From contig CANQRF010000005.1 in assembly GCA_947626195.1 (NCBI GenBank), positions 32,145-96,144 of the forward strand: a DNA stretch of 64,000 bases, in the 5' to 3' direction. Position 1 is the stretch's first letter, and the number at the start of each line of letters is the position of its first letter. The notes under the pieces were generated by a model. The model did not search any database. It was not told where the DNA came from and saw only the letters and a list, made by a program, of their open reading frames with translations. The translations under genes were made by a program, and so were the position numbers. The stretch is from an uncultured Eggerthellaceae bacterium (GTDB taxonomy: Bacteria > Actinomycetota > Coriobacteriia > Coriobacteriales > Eggerthellaceae). Positions 41,572-50,660 of this stretch are shown here, piece by piece.

Positions 41572-41997
41572 GTGTCGCTGACTGATGAGCAGATCGCCCA
41601 AGAAGAGGCTTTCATGAAGGGGCTTCCCCGCATCAACTGGGGGGCTTTCTTCATGCCGCCGATCTGGGGGCCGGCCCATGGCTTCTGGGTGACGATCCTT
41701 TGGTATCCCGCGTGGCTCTTGGCCGACAACGTCGTGTATTGGGCGACGCAGACGCCTTCTCCTCTTGCAATCGCCCTTGCTGTGCTGACGCTTGCCATCT
41801 TGCTTGTGGCGACGATCGTCTTTGCCATCGTCTCCCAGCCATTCGCGGCGCATCGTGCTGAGAAGCGCGGCATCGATCGCCAGACCTATCTTCGCCGCCA
41901 GAGGATCTGGGCCATCGTCTCTTTCGTCATCGCCGTTGTGATGGTCGTTCTCGCCACCTACTACAATCTGGCCATTCGCCCCCAAGTCGAAGGATGA
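41572..41997 (+). CDS. Membrane protein of unknown function before the hydrogenase protease gene
   Basis: 141 residues; the start is GTG 41572 with GGAGAGGG 12 bases upstream. A motif INWGAFFMPPIWGPAHGFW precedes three hydrophobic segments (WYPAWLLADNVVYWA, LAIALAVLTLAILLVATIVF, AIVSFVIAVVMVVLATYY). The N-W-G-A-F-x-x-P-P-I-W-G element recurs in small membrane proteins of unknown role in actinobacteria and firmicutes. It overlaps the hydrogenase maturation protease gene by four bases (ATGA), so the two are translationally coupled, but a role in maturation is only an inference from position. Confidence 0.75.
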   Translation: MSLTDEQIAQEEAFMKGLPRINWGAFFMPPIWGPAHGFWVTILWYPAWLLADNVVYWATQTPSPLAIALAVLTLAILLVATIVFAIVSQPFAAHRAEKRGIDRQTYLRRQRIWAIVSFVIAVVMVVLATYYNLAIRPQVEG

Positions 41998-42506
41998 CCG
42001 TGGGCGAGGGGAGCAAAAAGGCGGCGGTGCTTTGCGTCGGAAACCGCCTGATGCTTGACGACGGAATCGGGCCGGCGGTCTATGATGCCCTGAAGGAGGA
42101 TTACGAGATCCCCGACGAGGTGGTGCTCTACGATGTCGGCTGCATGTCGCTCGACATGGTCTCCGTGGTCAAAGATTGCTCTTTCATCATCGCGGTCGAT
42201 GCGGTTGACGGCACCGACGAGAAGCCGGGCACGGTCTTTCGCTTCGCGCCCGAGGATATGGCGCGCCATAGCGGCGCGATGGCCTCGCTGCACGATTTGA
42301 AGCTCGTCGATCTCTTCGACGCCGCGGCGCTTTTGGGTTATTCCTGCGAGGGCATCTGCTATGGGATGCAGGTGGAGAACCGTGACCCCGCCACCTATGT
42401 GATGGGGCTGACGCCCGCCGTCTCGGCGGCGCTTCCGCTTCTTGAGGAAAGCGTCGTCGCCGAGCTCGCGCGGCATGGCTATCTGCTTAAACGTCGAATG
42501 CTTTAA
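41994..42506 (+). CDS. hyaD: Hydrogenase maturation protease (HyaD/HybD family)
   Basis: 170 residues. It clips the C-terminal peptide of the hydrogenase large subunit after the nickel is in place. Family signatures are VLCVGNRLMLDDGIGPAVYD with the nickel-sensing aspartate, the second acidic site in FIIAVDAVDG and a histidine-containing helix (SLHDLKLVDLFDAAAL). It is the expected partner for HyaB's C-terminal extension. No hyp (HypABCDEF) gene is in the window, so general maturation must be encoded elsewhere. Confidence 0.92.
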   Translation: MTVGEGSKKAAVLCVGNRLMLDDGIGPAVYDALKEDYEIPDEVVLYDVGCMSLDMVSVVKDCSFIIAVDAVDGTDEKPGTVFRFAPEDMARHSGAMASLHDLKLVDLFDAAALLGYSCEGICYGMQVENRDPATYVMGLTPAVSAALPLLEESVVAELARHGYLLKRRML

Positions 42507-42583
42507 TGCTTTTCGGGCTTGCTGGCTCGCTATGCAGCTTCGCTGCGATCTTATGCCTTGCTCGTCCCTAAGCCTTGCTCGCC

Positions 42584-43282
42584 CTAAGCCTCACTCCGCT
42601 TCGCTTTTCGCGGAGCGCTTTGCTTTTCGGGCTTGAATGCCGAAGGGCAGACGTCGGCGAGCACGCACACGCCGCACTGGGGGCGGCGGGCGATGCAGGT
42701 GTCGCGACCGAAAAGCACGAGCTCATGGTTGAGCGCGCTCCACGTGCTCGGCTCGAACAGCTCAAGGAGGTCTTCCTCGGTCTTCGAGGGCGTCGTGGCG
42801 CTGCTCAGGCGCAGCTTATGCGTGATGCGGAAGACGTGCGTGTCGACGGCGATCCCCTCCGCTTTATTGAAGCCGACGTTCATCACGATGTTCGCGGTCT
42901 TCCTCCCCACGCCGGGCAGCATCTGAAGCTCCGCCATCGTGCGCGGAACCTCGCCGCCGAAGTCCGTGAGCACCATCTGCGCGCATTTCACCGCGTTGGC
43001 GGCCTTCACGTGGAAAAAGCCGATTGTGCGGATGATCTCCTCCACATCATGGACGTCGGCTGCCGCAAGGTCGGCGATCATGGGGTAGCGCTCCCAAAGC
43101 ACCGGCGTCACCTTGTTGACGGCGTTGTCGGTGGTCTGGGCGGAAAGAAGCACGGCGACGGTGAGGCGGAACGGATCGCCGCCATAGTGGAGCGCGGTCT
43201 GCGCCTCAGGATAGCGCTCGGCGAGGCGCTCCGCCACGATACGGGCACGTTCGCGCTTCGCCTTTTTTGATTCACGCGGCAT
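42584..43282 (-). CDS. nth: Endonuclease III
   Basis: 232 residues from ATG 43282 with AAAGGAGA upstream; the earlier in-frame ATG would run into the mfd promoter. A base-excision glycosylase/AP-lyase for oxidised pyrimidines. The helix-hairpin-helix with catalytic lysine is LPGVGRKTANIVMNVGF, the catalytic aspartate is in VDTHVFRI, and the [4Fe-4S] loop is C-x6-C-x2-C-x5-C (CIARRPQCGVCVLADVC). It is divergent from mfd with 55 bases between. Near its 3' end TGCTTTTCGGGCTTG recurs at about 42508 and 42622. Confidence 0.95.
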   Translation of the reverse strand: MPRESKKAKRERARIVAERLAERYPEAQTALHYGGDPFRLTVAVLLSAQTTDNAVNKVTPVLWERYPMIADLAAADVHDVEEIIRTIGFFHVKAANAVKCAQMVLTDFGGEVPRTMAELQMLPGVGRKTANIVMNVGFNKAEGIAVDTHVFRITHKLRLSSATTPSKTEEDLLELFEPSTWSALNHELVLFGRDTCIARRPQCGVCVLADVCPSAFKPEKQSAPRKAKRSEA

Positions 43283-43337
43283 GGGTCTCCTTTGCTCTTT
43301 GACCATATCAGCCATTATACTATTCGCGAGAACTGCC

Positions 43338-46300
43338 ATGCTTATCCATCAATTGACATATGCTTTTGCGACGTCAGGAGCCCTCGATACGTTCTGGGGA
43401 AAGCTCGATGACGGGCAAGACGCCACCTTGGGGCTTGCCGCATCGGCACGTCCTCTGCTCGTCGCGGCCCAGTTCGCGAAGAATCCCCGTGCCACGCTCG
43501 TGGTCGTCGCGTCGGAGGACGGATCGATCGCCTTCGCCCGCAATCTCGCGGTCTATTTGGGCGAGGAGCGCATCCTGCGCTTCCCTGCGCTTCCCTTCAC
43601 GCGAAGCGCCGACAGGATTCGCGATGCGAAGCTCACCGCCCAGCGGATGCGCGCCGCTTGGGCGCTCCAGAAGGGCCTTGAGTGCATGGTGGTGACGAGT
43701 GCCGCGGCGCTGATCCGTCGCCTCGCGCCCTCCGATGCCAACTGCGCCCGCCCGCTCGTCCTCACCGCATCAGAAGAGCTCTCAGCCATGTCTGGTCAGA
43801 AGATCGCGGATTTCGATGCGTTCCTCGGGGCGCTTGTCGAAAAGGGCTACGAGAATACGGGCGAGCTCGAGGGGCAGGGGACGTTCTGCACGCGCGGCGG
43901 CGTGGTCGACGTGTTCCCCGGCAACCTTGTCTATCCGGTGCGCCTCGACTTCTTCGGCGACGAGCTCGAGGAGATCAGGCGGATCGTCCCCACGACCGGG
44001 CAGACAATATCGTCGCTCGACACGGTGGAGATCTTTCCGGTGTCCGCGTTTCCTTGCACAGAGGGAAACCTCGCACGGGTCAGGGAGAAGCTCGAAAAGC
44101 CCGCGCTGCTCAACCCTGCGGTGCGCGAGACGATGGCGAACCTCGAAGGTGGTTTGCGCTTCGCCGGAGCCGAAGAGCTCCTGCCGTATCTCTTCAAGCG
44201 CACGGAGACGATCTGCGATTATGCGCGCGATGGTTCGCTCGTCTCGCTCATCGAGCCGCGCTCCCTCTTCGATGACGCACAGCATGCCTATGACGAGGCG
44301 AAGAGCCGCGCGACCGCAAGCGCGGTTCCCGTTGACGATCTCGTCTTCGCGCCGACCGAGCTCGATTTCGGAAAGAGCCAGCGTGCCACCTACGTCTCGA
44401 TCATGCGCGTCGGCGCCTCGATTGACGACGAGCTTCCCGTGAAGAGAACCGATGTCGCGGGAGATGAGGAGAAGCTCTACGGGCGCTTGAGGCTTGCGGT
44501 GGACGACCGATCGACGCTCGTCTTCAGCGTGCCGAACTACCGCGCGCGCGAGGAGATGAAGCTCGAGCTCGTGGATCGAGGGCTTCCCATCCATGAGCGC
44601 CTCGAAACGGCGGAGCCGTTCTCCGAGGTCTCGCGGCAACTGCGGGCAAGGCTTGCTCAACGGCGCGACGATGCGCCAAAGCGCCATGGGGCGATGAAGC
44701 CGGAGCCGAACGCAAGGCAGGCTTTCGCCCCGCTCGAACGCGGGCTCGTCCATATCGTCGACAACGACATCCCGCTCGGGATGATTTTTCCCAAGGCGAA
44801 GGTCGCACTCATCGCTCTTGCCGATGCCCAGGGCGTGCGCAAGGCGACGCCCACCGCGCGCGACGTTGACATCACCGCCATCACGTTTCCCTATAAGCCG
44901 GGCGACTACGTGGTGCATGCGGCCCACGGCATCGCCTATTTCTCGGGGCTCGTTCGCCAAGAGGTCGATGGCACGCTGCGTGACTACCTGCTCCTTGAAT
45001 ACGCCGAAGGCGATAAGCTCTACGTGCCGGTCGAGCAGCTCGACCGCGTGACGCGCTACGTCGGCCCCGACGGCTCGAACCCGCGCCTGACGCGGCTCAA
45101 CACCTCCGACTGGTCGCGCGCGATCGCCAAGGCGCGCAAGGCCACGAAGAAGATGGCGTTCGATCTCATCGACGTCTATGCGCGCCGCGCTGCCACGCAG
45201 GGCTTTCGTTTCAGCCCCGATACGCTCTGGCAGAAGGAGATGGAAGAGGCGTTTCCCTTCCAGGAGACCCCCGATCAACTCGCCGCCATCGCCGACGTGA
45301 AGGCCGATATGCAATCGCTCCGACCGATGGACCGCCTCATCTGCGGCGATGTCGGCTTTGGAAAGACCGAGGTCGCCTTGAGGGCCGCGTTTAAGGCGAC
45401 GCAAGACAACAAGCAGGTCATGGTGCTTTGCCCGACGACGATTCTCGCGCAGCAGCACTACACGAGCTTCCTTGAGCGCTTCGAGCCGTTCGGCGTGCGT
45501 GTCGAGGTGCTCTCGCGCTTTCGGACGGCGGTGCAGCAGGCAGAGGCGCTTGCGGGCTTCGCCGAGGGCGATGTGCAGGTGCTCATCGGCACGCATCGCC
45601 TGCTCTCCCGCGACGTGAACCCGCATGATCTTGGGCTCGTGATCATCGATGAAGAGCAGCGCTTCGGCGTAGGGCACAAGGAGCAGCTGAAGAACCTGCG
45701 CGAGAGCATCGACGTGCTCACGCTCTCGGCGACGCCGATACCGCGCACGATGCAGATGGCGCTTTCCGGCGTGCGGGACATGTCGCTCATCCTCACGCCG
45801 CCCGACGATCGGCTGCCGGTGAAGGTGCACGTGGGGGAGTGGGACCCCGATGTGGTGAGCGACGCGATCCGCTACGAGCTGGCGCGCGGCGGTCAGGTGT
45901 ATTACGTGAGCAATCGCGTGCGCACCATCGACGATGCGGTTGAGCGCGTGCGCGCGGCGGCGGGGGAGGCGCGCATCGGCGTCGCCCACGGCAAGATGAG
46001 CCGCGAAGACCTTGAGCGCGTGATGGAGGATTTCTCGGCGGGGATGCTGGATGTGCTCGTCGCGACGACGATCATCGAGAGCGGCATCGACAATCCGCAC
46101 ACGAACACGCTGATCATCGAGGATGCCCAGCGCTTGGGGCTCGCCCAGATGTATCAGCTCAAGGGCAGGGTGGGCCGTTCCTCAACGCAGGCGTACGCCT
46201 ATTTCATGTTCCCCGACAACGCGGCGCTTTCCGAGGAGGCGTGGGCGCGCCTCACCGCCCTCGATGAGCATCAGGATTTGGGAAGCGGCATGCGCATCGC

Positions 46301-46916
46301 GCTCCGCGATCTCGAAATCAGAGGTGCGGGCTCGCTTCTCGGCGCAGAGCAGCACGGCAACATGAGCGCTGTCGGCTTCGACCTCTTCGCGCAGATGCTC
46401 GCCCAGGCGGTGAACAACACACGCGAGGGCGCGACGGATGGAGCTCCTGCGCTTCCGCCGGCTCTTTCCGACATAACGGTGAACATCCCCGGGCACGCCT
46501 ATTTTCCCGACGACTATCTTCCCGATGTGGACGAACGGGTGATGTGGTATCGGCGCATCGCCTCTGCGGCAACGAGGGAGGCGGTCGACGCCATCGAGAG
46601 GGAACTCGCGGCGCTGCATCCCGAGCTTCCGCCCGCCGCGGAGAACCTCCTCAAAAAGGCGCGTATCAAGGCGTTCGCCAATGAACGGGGGATAAAGCTC
46701 ATCTCGGTGGCGGTAGGGCGCCTCGTCGTTGAACCGATAGCGCTTTCGCGCGAAAAGCTCTCGAAGCTTCGCAAGGTCGCGGCGCGCTATACGGCTGACA
46801 AGCGCCGGCTCGCGGTTCCGCTTCGCCAGCTGAGCAGCGAGAAAGATGATGTCTTGGGCGTCGTGGAGGCGTTTCTCAAAGACCTTGATGCGCTTGTTAT
46901 GCAAGGAAGCTCTTAA
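43338..46916 (+). CDS. mfd: Transcription-repair coupling factor
   Basis: 1192 residues from ATG 43338. Mfd removes RNA polymerase stalled at DNA damage and recruits UvrA. The UvrB-like N-terminal part includes TFCTRGGVVDVFP and YPVRLDFFGDELEEIR. The polymerase-interacting domain follows (GDYVVHAAHGIAYFSGLV), then the RecG-type translocase with Walker A GDVGFGKTEVALRA, DEEQRFGVGHKEQLK, LSATPIPRTMQMAL and the TRG region GRVGRSSTQAYAYF. The TRCF C-terminal domain ends the protein. Length and order are normal. Large open frames on the other strand are shadows. Confidence 0.97.
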   Translation: MLIHQLTYAFATSGALDTFWGKLDDGQDATLGLAASARPLLVAAQFAKNPRATLVVVASEDGSIAFARNLAVYLGEERILRFPALPFTRSADRIRDAKLTAQRMRAAWALQKGLECMVVTSAAALIRRLAPSDANCARPLVLTASEELSAMSGQKIADFDAFLGALVEKGYENTGELEGQGTFCTRGGVVDVFPGNLVYPVRLDFFGDELEEIRRIVPTTGQTISSLDTVEIFPVSAFPCTEGNLARVREKLEKPALLNPAVRETMANLEGGLRFAGAEELLPYLFKRTETICDYARDGSLVSLIEPRSLFDDAQHAYDEAKSRATASAVPVDDLVFAPTELDFGKSQRATYVSIMRVGASIDDELPVKRTDVAGDEEKLYGRLRLAVDDRSTLVFSVPNYRAREEMKLELVDRGLPIHERLETAEPFSEVSRQLRARLAQRRDDAPKRHGAMKPEPNARQAFAPLERGLVHIVDNDIPLGMIFPKAKVALIALADAQGVRKATPTARDVDITAITFPYKPGDYVVHAAHGIAYFSGLVRQEVDGTLRDYLLLEYAEGDKLYVPVEQLDRVTRYVGPDGSNPRLTRLNTSDWSRAIAKARKATKKMAFDLIDVYARRAATQGFRFSPDTLWQKEMEEAFPFQETPDQLAAIADVKADMQSLRPMDRLICGDVGFGKTEVALRAAFKATQDNKQVMVLCPTTILAQQHYTSFLERFEPFGVRVEVLSRFRTAVQQAEALAGFAEGDVQVLIGTHRLLSRDVNPHDLGLVIIDEEQRFGVGHKEQLKNLRESIDVLTLSATPIPRTMQMALSGVRDMSLILTPPDDRLPVKVHVGEWDPDVVSDAIRYELARGGQVYYVSNRVRTIDDAVERVRAAAGEARIGVAHGKMSREDLERVMEDFSAGMLDVLVATTIIESGIDNPHTNTLIIEDAQRLGLAQMYQLKGRVGRSSTQAYAYFMFPDNAALSEEAWARLTALDEHQDLGSGMRIALRDLEIRGAGSLLGAEQHGNMSAVGFDLFAQMLAQAVNNTREGATDGAPALPPALSDITVNIPGHAYFPDDYLPDVDERVMWYRRIASAATREAVDAIERELAALHPELPPAAENLLKKARIKAFANERGIKLISVAVGRLVVEPIALSREKLSKLRKVAARYTADKRRLAVPLRQLSSEKDDVLGVVEAFLKDLDALVMQGSS

Positions 46917-46972
46917 AGAGCCGCGCGGCATGTTAGACTACGACCATTGAATGGAAAGAATCGGAGGCGCCC

Positions 46973-47593
46973 ATGTCTATGTATTGCCCACGTTGCGGCG
47001 AACCGCTGACGGGGAAGGAAAGACGCTGCAGGCACTGCAAGCAGCCGATCGGCCATCAGCGGCTCTATACCGTTTTGATGGTCATCACGATCGTGGGATC
47101 CCTCACCGCCATACTCTGCTCGCTCATGCCGTGGTTTCAGCTCTCAGACGTACTGCTGGCGATGAATGCGAACGGCGAAGATGCGGGAACGGCGGAACAG
47201 CCGATCCTCTTTTCAGCGAGCTATGCGCCGTGGCAGTTCTTCGATTTGATGGCGACGCTCTCCGCCCATGGGCTCGAGGGCGGTGCGGCGATCGGCATGC
47301 TCGGCATCTTCTGGCTGATCGCCGTCGTGATCTTGATCGTGGGCATCGGCTACTACATGCGCAGCCACTATTCGAATCGCCGCCTCCTGCTCTTCGGGCT
47401 CATCGTCTTGTGCGCTGTCGCCTTCTTCTTCGCCTTTGCGGGCAACAACACCGTGGTGGGAAACCTCTCGGGAAGCATCTACCTCACCAACGGGCAGATG
47501 CTCTTCATGCCGATGCTCTGCGCTCTGAGCTCGCTCATCGCGTTCGGCACGACGTTCTACGCCCAATGGCTCACCACGAAATTTAAATCATAA
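46973..47593 (+). CDS. Zinc-ribbon membrane protein
   Basis: 206 residues with GGAGG before the ATG. The N terminus is a short zinc ribbon (YCPRCGEPLTGKERRCRHCK, CxxC twice). Four hydrophobic segments follow: LYTVLMVITIVGSLTAILC, GMLGIFWLIAVVILIVGIG, LLLFGLIVLCAVAFFFAFAG and MLFMPMLCALSSLIAFG. No family function is recognised. It follows mfd by 56 bases and may be read from the same message. Zinc-ribbon plus helices is a common build for small envelope proteins of unknown role. Confidence 0.75.
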   Translation: MSMYCPRCGEPLTGKERRCRHCKQPIGHQRLYTVLMVITIVGSLTAILCSLMPWFQLSDVLLAMNANGEDAGTAEQPILFSASYAPWQFFDLMATLSAHGLEGGAAIGMLGIFWLIAVVILIVGIGYYMRSHYSNRRLLLFGLIVLCAVAFFFAFAGNNTVVGNLSGSIYLTNGQMLFMPMLCALSSLIAFGTTFYAQWLTTKFKS

Positions 47594-47701
47594 GCTTGGC
47601 CTTTTGCGTCGGCGCCGTTCGCCCCTATCCCGAAGCGCAGGAGACGCCCTTGGGGAAGTAAGCTTGCCCCTCGTAAAACAAGTTCGCAATCTATAAAGCC
47701 G

Positions 47702-47736
47702 TATGTGAGTGCCCGCACCCTGTGGGCGCTCACATA
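47702..47736. terminator. Hairpin between convergent genes
   Basis: TATGTGAGTGCCC (47702-47714) pairs with GGGCGCTCACATA (47724-47736) through 13 positions including one G-T pair. It lies between the zinc-ribbon gene and the end of the thioesterase gene. Neither side has a clear T tract, so it may serve as a weak bidirectional terminator. Confidence 0.55.
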
Positions 47737-47772
47737 TAGGAGTTCGCCAGTGGGACACGGAGCCCCGTGTCT

Positions 47773-48186
47773 TCAGCGCTTGCAGGTGGCGACCATGCGC
47801 GCGATGAAGCGGCCGGTGTCGTCGGTCACGTCGACGGTGTAGAAGCCGAGCGAGCGCCCTGATTTGTCCACCTTCGCCGTCGCTATGAGCTTGGTGCCCT
47901 TGCAGGAGCTGAAATACTCGATCATGTTGCTCACCGATACGGTGGGTTCCTCGCCAACGTTGCAGGCAACGGCGAGGGCATAGTCGGCCAGCGTGAAGAT
48001 CGCGCCGCCCATCACATTGTGCATGGCATTGTAGTGGACGTCGTCGCGAAGCTCCATCTCGCAGACCGCATAGCCGCGCCTCGCCTCGAGCAGGCGGCAT
48101 CCCGCCACATCGAAGGCGAAATGGTCACCCTGAAAGACCTTCGCCATCTCATCAAGTGCCATTGTCTCGGGCGCCAATGTCGTCAT
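47773..48186 (-). CDS. PaaI-type thioesterase (hotdog fold)
   Basis: 137 residues. The hotdog thioesterase pattern is seen: HNVMGGAIFTLADYALAVACN supplies the active-site loop and central helix, and VSVSNMIEYFSSCKGTKLIATAKV the following strands. Such enzymes hydrolyse acyl- or aryl-CoA thioesters. Substrate unknown. Its start overlaps the gltX stop by four bases, so it is the last gene of a minus-strand operon. Confidence 0.87.
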   Translation of the reverse strand: MTTLAPETMALDEMAKVFQGDHFAFDVAGCRLLEARRGYAVCEMELRDDVHYNAMHNVMGGAIFTLADYALAVACNVGEEPTVSVSNMIEYFSSCKGTKLIATAKVDKSGRSLGFYTVDVTDDTGRFIARMVATCKR

Positions 48187-49757
48187 GAGAGCTCCTTCTC
48201 TACGTGAAATACCCTGTCAAGCGTTTTGTCGATGCGCGAGAGCACGTCGGCGCGGTCCATGAGCTCAATGCTCTCGAAGAGCGGGGGAGAGACCATGTTT
48301 CCGCAGATGGAAACACGCAGCGGTTGGAAGAGCAGCTTCGCCTTCATACCGAGCGGCTCGCAAAGGGCGCGGCAAGCTTCCTGAAGCGGGTCGCAGGCCC
48401 ATGCGATCGATTCGTCGGCCAACACGCCGCGGCAGGCCCGCAGTGCCTCATCCGCCTGCGCGCCTTCCTTCAAAAGCACCTTCTTCACGCTTGCCTCGTC
48501 AAGCACCACGTTGTCGCCCCAGAAGAAGTACGAGAGCTTCGCGGGAATCTCATCGAATCGCGTGAGACGTTCGATGATGAGCGGATAGAGCGCCGCGTAG
48601 AATTCGCGGTTCTCGTCGACCTCGGCAAGCGCGTCGTTGAAATCGATTTCCGCAGCGCCCGTCTCGAGGGCTCCCGCCACCTGCGCCTGCGCGAACCACG
48701 GCTTGGCGGCCGCAAGCCATTCGTCGACCGACATCTGGCGGATGTAGACGCCGTTCAGCCAGGCGAGCTTGGTCTCATCGAACACGGCGTCCTTGCGGTT
48801 GATGCGATCGAGCGAGAAGGCGCGGCAGAGCTCCTCGCGGCTTATCACGGTGGTCTCGCCGTCGAGCGACCAACCGAGCAGGGCGAGGAAGTTCACGAGG
48901 GCGTCGGGCAAGATGCCCTCGTCGCGGTATTCCTCGACGCTCGTGGCGCCGTGGCGCTTCGAGAGCTTCTTGCCGTCAGGCCCTAAGATCATCGGCAGGT
49001 GCGCGAAGGTGGGCACGGGCCTGCCGAGCGCCTCGTAGACGAGGATCTGGCGGGGGGTGTTCGAGAGATGGTCGTCGCCGCGGATGACGTGGGTGATTCC
49101 CATATTCGCATCGTCGCAGACCACCGCGAAGTTATAGGTGGGCGTCCCATCGCTGCGCACGAGGATCATGTCGTCCATCACCTCGGCAGGAAAGCTCATT
49201 GGGCCGTAGACCGCATCGTGGAAGACGATCGGGCCGTGGTCGCGCGGCACCTTGAGGCGCCAGACGTGTGGTTCTCCGGCGGCGATGCGCGCGGCCGCCT
49301 CTTCAGGTGGTATGTTGCGGCACGTGCCGTCGTAGCCCGCGTAGCCGCCCTCGGTGCGCTCGGCCTCAGCACGTTTCGCGTCGAGTGTCTCCTTCGAGCA
49401 GAAGCAGGGGTAGGCGTGGCCGTTTTTCTTCAGTTCCTCAAGCGCGAGGGCGTAGCTTTCCATGCGCTGCGTTTGAAAATAAGGTCCCACTGAGCCTTCG
49501 ACGCCTGGCCCTTCGTCCCAGAACAGCTCCATCCAACGCATGGCGTCGAGGATGATGCGCACGTTCTCGTCGGTGGAGCGCTCAGGGTCGGTGTCCTCGA
49601 TGCGCAGGATGAACGTGCCGCCCGTCGCACGGGCATAGGCCCAGTTGTAGATCGCCGTCCGTGCGCCGCCGATGTGGAGGCGGCCGGTGGGCGAGGGGGC
49701 GAAGCGAACACGCACGGGGGCGCTCGTCTGCGGATTCTCGGTTGGTTGCAATGTCAT
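48183..49757 (-). CDS. gltX: Glutamyl-tRNA synthetase
   Basis: 524 residues. It charges tRNA-Glu. The class I signatures are APSPTGRLHIGGARTAIYNW (HIGH-type HIGG) and KKLSKRHG (KMSKS-type). The substrate loop is ILRIEDTDPERS. A zinc-like cysteine group is visible around YPCFCSKETLDAKR. The C-terminal anticodon-binding helices end normally. It lies between the DUF1461 gene and a thioesterase on the minus strand. Confidence 0.96.
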   Translation of the reverse strand: MTLQPTENPQTSAPVRVRFAPSPTGRLHIGGARTAIYNWAYARATGGTFILRIEDTDPERSTDENVRIILDAMRWMELFWDEGPGVEGSVGPYFQTQRMESYALALEELKKNGHAYPCFCSKETLDAKRAEAERTEGGYAGYDGTCRNIPPEEAAARIAAGEPHVWRLKVPRDHGPIVFHDAVYGPMSFPAEVMDDMILVRSDGTPTYNFAVVCDDANMGITHVIRGDDHLSNTPRQILVYEALGRPVPTFAHLPMILGPDGKKLSKRHGATSVEEYRDEGILPDALVNFLALLGWSLDGETTVISREELCRAFSLDRINRKDAVFDETKLAWLNGVYIRQMSVDEWLAAAKPWFAQAQVAGALETGAAEIDFNDALAEVDENREFYAALYPLIIERLTRFDEIPAKLSYFFWGDNVVLDEASVKKVLLKEGAQADEALRACRGVLADESIAWACDPLQEACRALCEPLGMKAKLLFQPLRVSICGNMVSPPLFESIELMDRADVLSRIDKTLDRVFHVEKELS

Positions 49758-49793
49758 GGCGTTCCTTGTCGTAGGTTGGTTACTGCGCGTATA

Positions 49794-50540
49794 TCACGAA
49801 GCTTTCGGCCTGCGGCGACGGAGCCTCAGGCCGATGAACGCTACCAGTATAGACAAAACGATGGTGGTCGTGAGCCACACGATGCCCATGCCGATCCAGA
49901 AAGGCGTCGGAAGCGCGGTGATCATGAGCGAGTCGGCGGGAAAGCTCCAGTTGCCTTGGGAGAAGAACACGCCGTGCAGCGCCTCGAAGAAGCCGTTGAA
50001 ATCGATGATCGCCCAGCCGCCGAGCCAAACGAAGAGCGCGATGACGAGGATGCCGCCTCCCATGAGCACGCTGCCGATCCAGCGGATGCCGCTGCGGACG
50101 CCCGTGTAGACGAGGCAGACGACGAGCAGGATGCCGAGGAAGATTAAAAGAGCCGAGCTCTGCGTTAGCACGGCGTTCACGTCGTCGAGATGGGAGATCG
50201 CCTCGGGGCTCACGATGAATTGGTCGCCGAGGCTCTGCAGGGCGTGCTCGAGCGCTTCCGGATCAACCGCTTCCGAATTGACCGCTGACCCCTCGTCCGC
50301 GTTGAGCATTCCCTCCAGCTCGTCAACGTTGATGCTCGCCATCATGTCGTAGAGCCCGTCGAGCGAATGCGAGCCCACCGTATAGTCGCGGATGGCGACC
50401 GCCGCCTCCACGAGCTCTTCATGCGAAAACGGCGTATCGGGGTTTTCGCTTCCGCTCGTCAAGCGGGAGATGACCTCGGTGGTCACCGGAAGGCAGCATA
50501 CGAAAAGCCCCGCCCCGATGAGGGCGACGGCCAAAAGCAC
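49794..50540 (-). CDS. DUF1461-type integral membrane protein
   Basis: 248 residues if started at GTG 50540. One N-terminal and about four later membrane segments surround an extracellular loop with SHEELVEAAVAIRDYT and VSPEAISHLDDVNAVL; the family end FNGFFEALHGVFFSQGNWSF then DSLMITALPTPFW is clear. Function is unknown. The start is uncertain: no Shine-Dalgarno precedes the GTG, while an ATT at 50573 has AGAGGAG at correct spacing and would add a normal positively charged N terminus (LRKLTAIAAS). The frame is closed further upstream by a stop. It lies between the ATP-grasp-like gene and gltX. Confidence 0.78.
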   Translation of the reverse strand: MLLAVALIGAGLFVCCLPVTTEVISRLTSGSENPDTPFSHEELVEAAVAIRDYTVGSHSLDGLYDMMASINVDELEGMLNADEGSAVNSEAVDPEALEHALQSLGDQFIVSPEAISHLDDVNAVLTQSSALLIFLGILLVVCLVYTGVRSGIRWIGSVLMGGGILVIALFVWLGGWAIIDFNGFFEALHGVFFSQGNWSFPADSLMITALPTPFWIGMGIVWLTTTIVLSILVAFIGLRLRRRRPKAS

Positions 50541-50660
50541 GCTCGCGGCGATCGCTGTCAGCTTCCGAAGAATCGGCGCTCCTCTCGTCCCATTCGCTGT
50601 CCTGCGCGTGGCTTCGCTGCTCTACGCTATCCTACGCAGTCCCCTGGCCCTTGTGCTCAC

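Noticed and set aside
43782..46100. A 772-codon minus-strand open frame within mfd
   Set aside because: Antisense shadow of a complete, conserved mfd; no family motif or Shine-Dalgarno.
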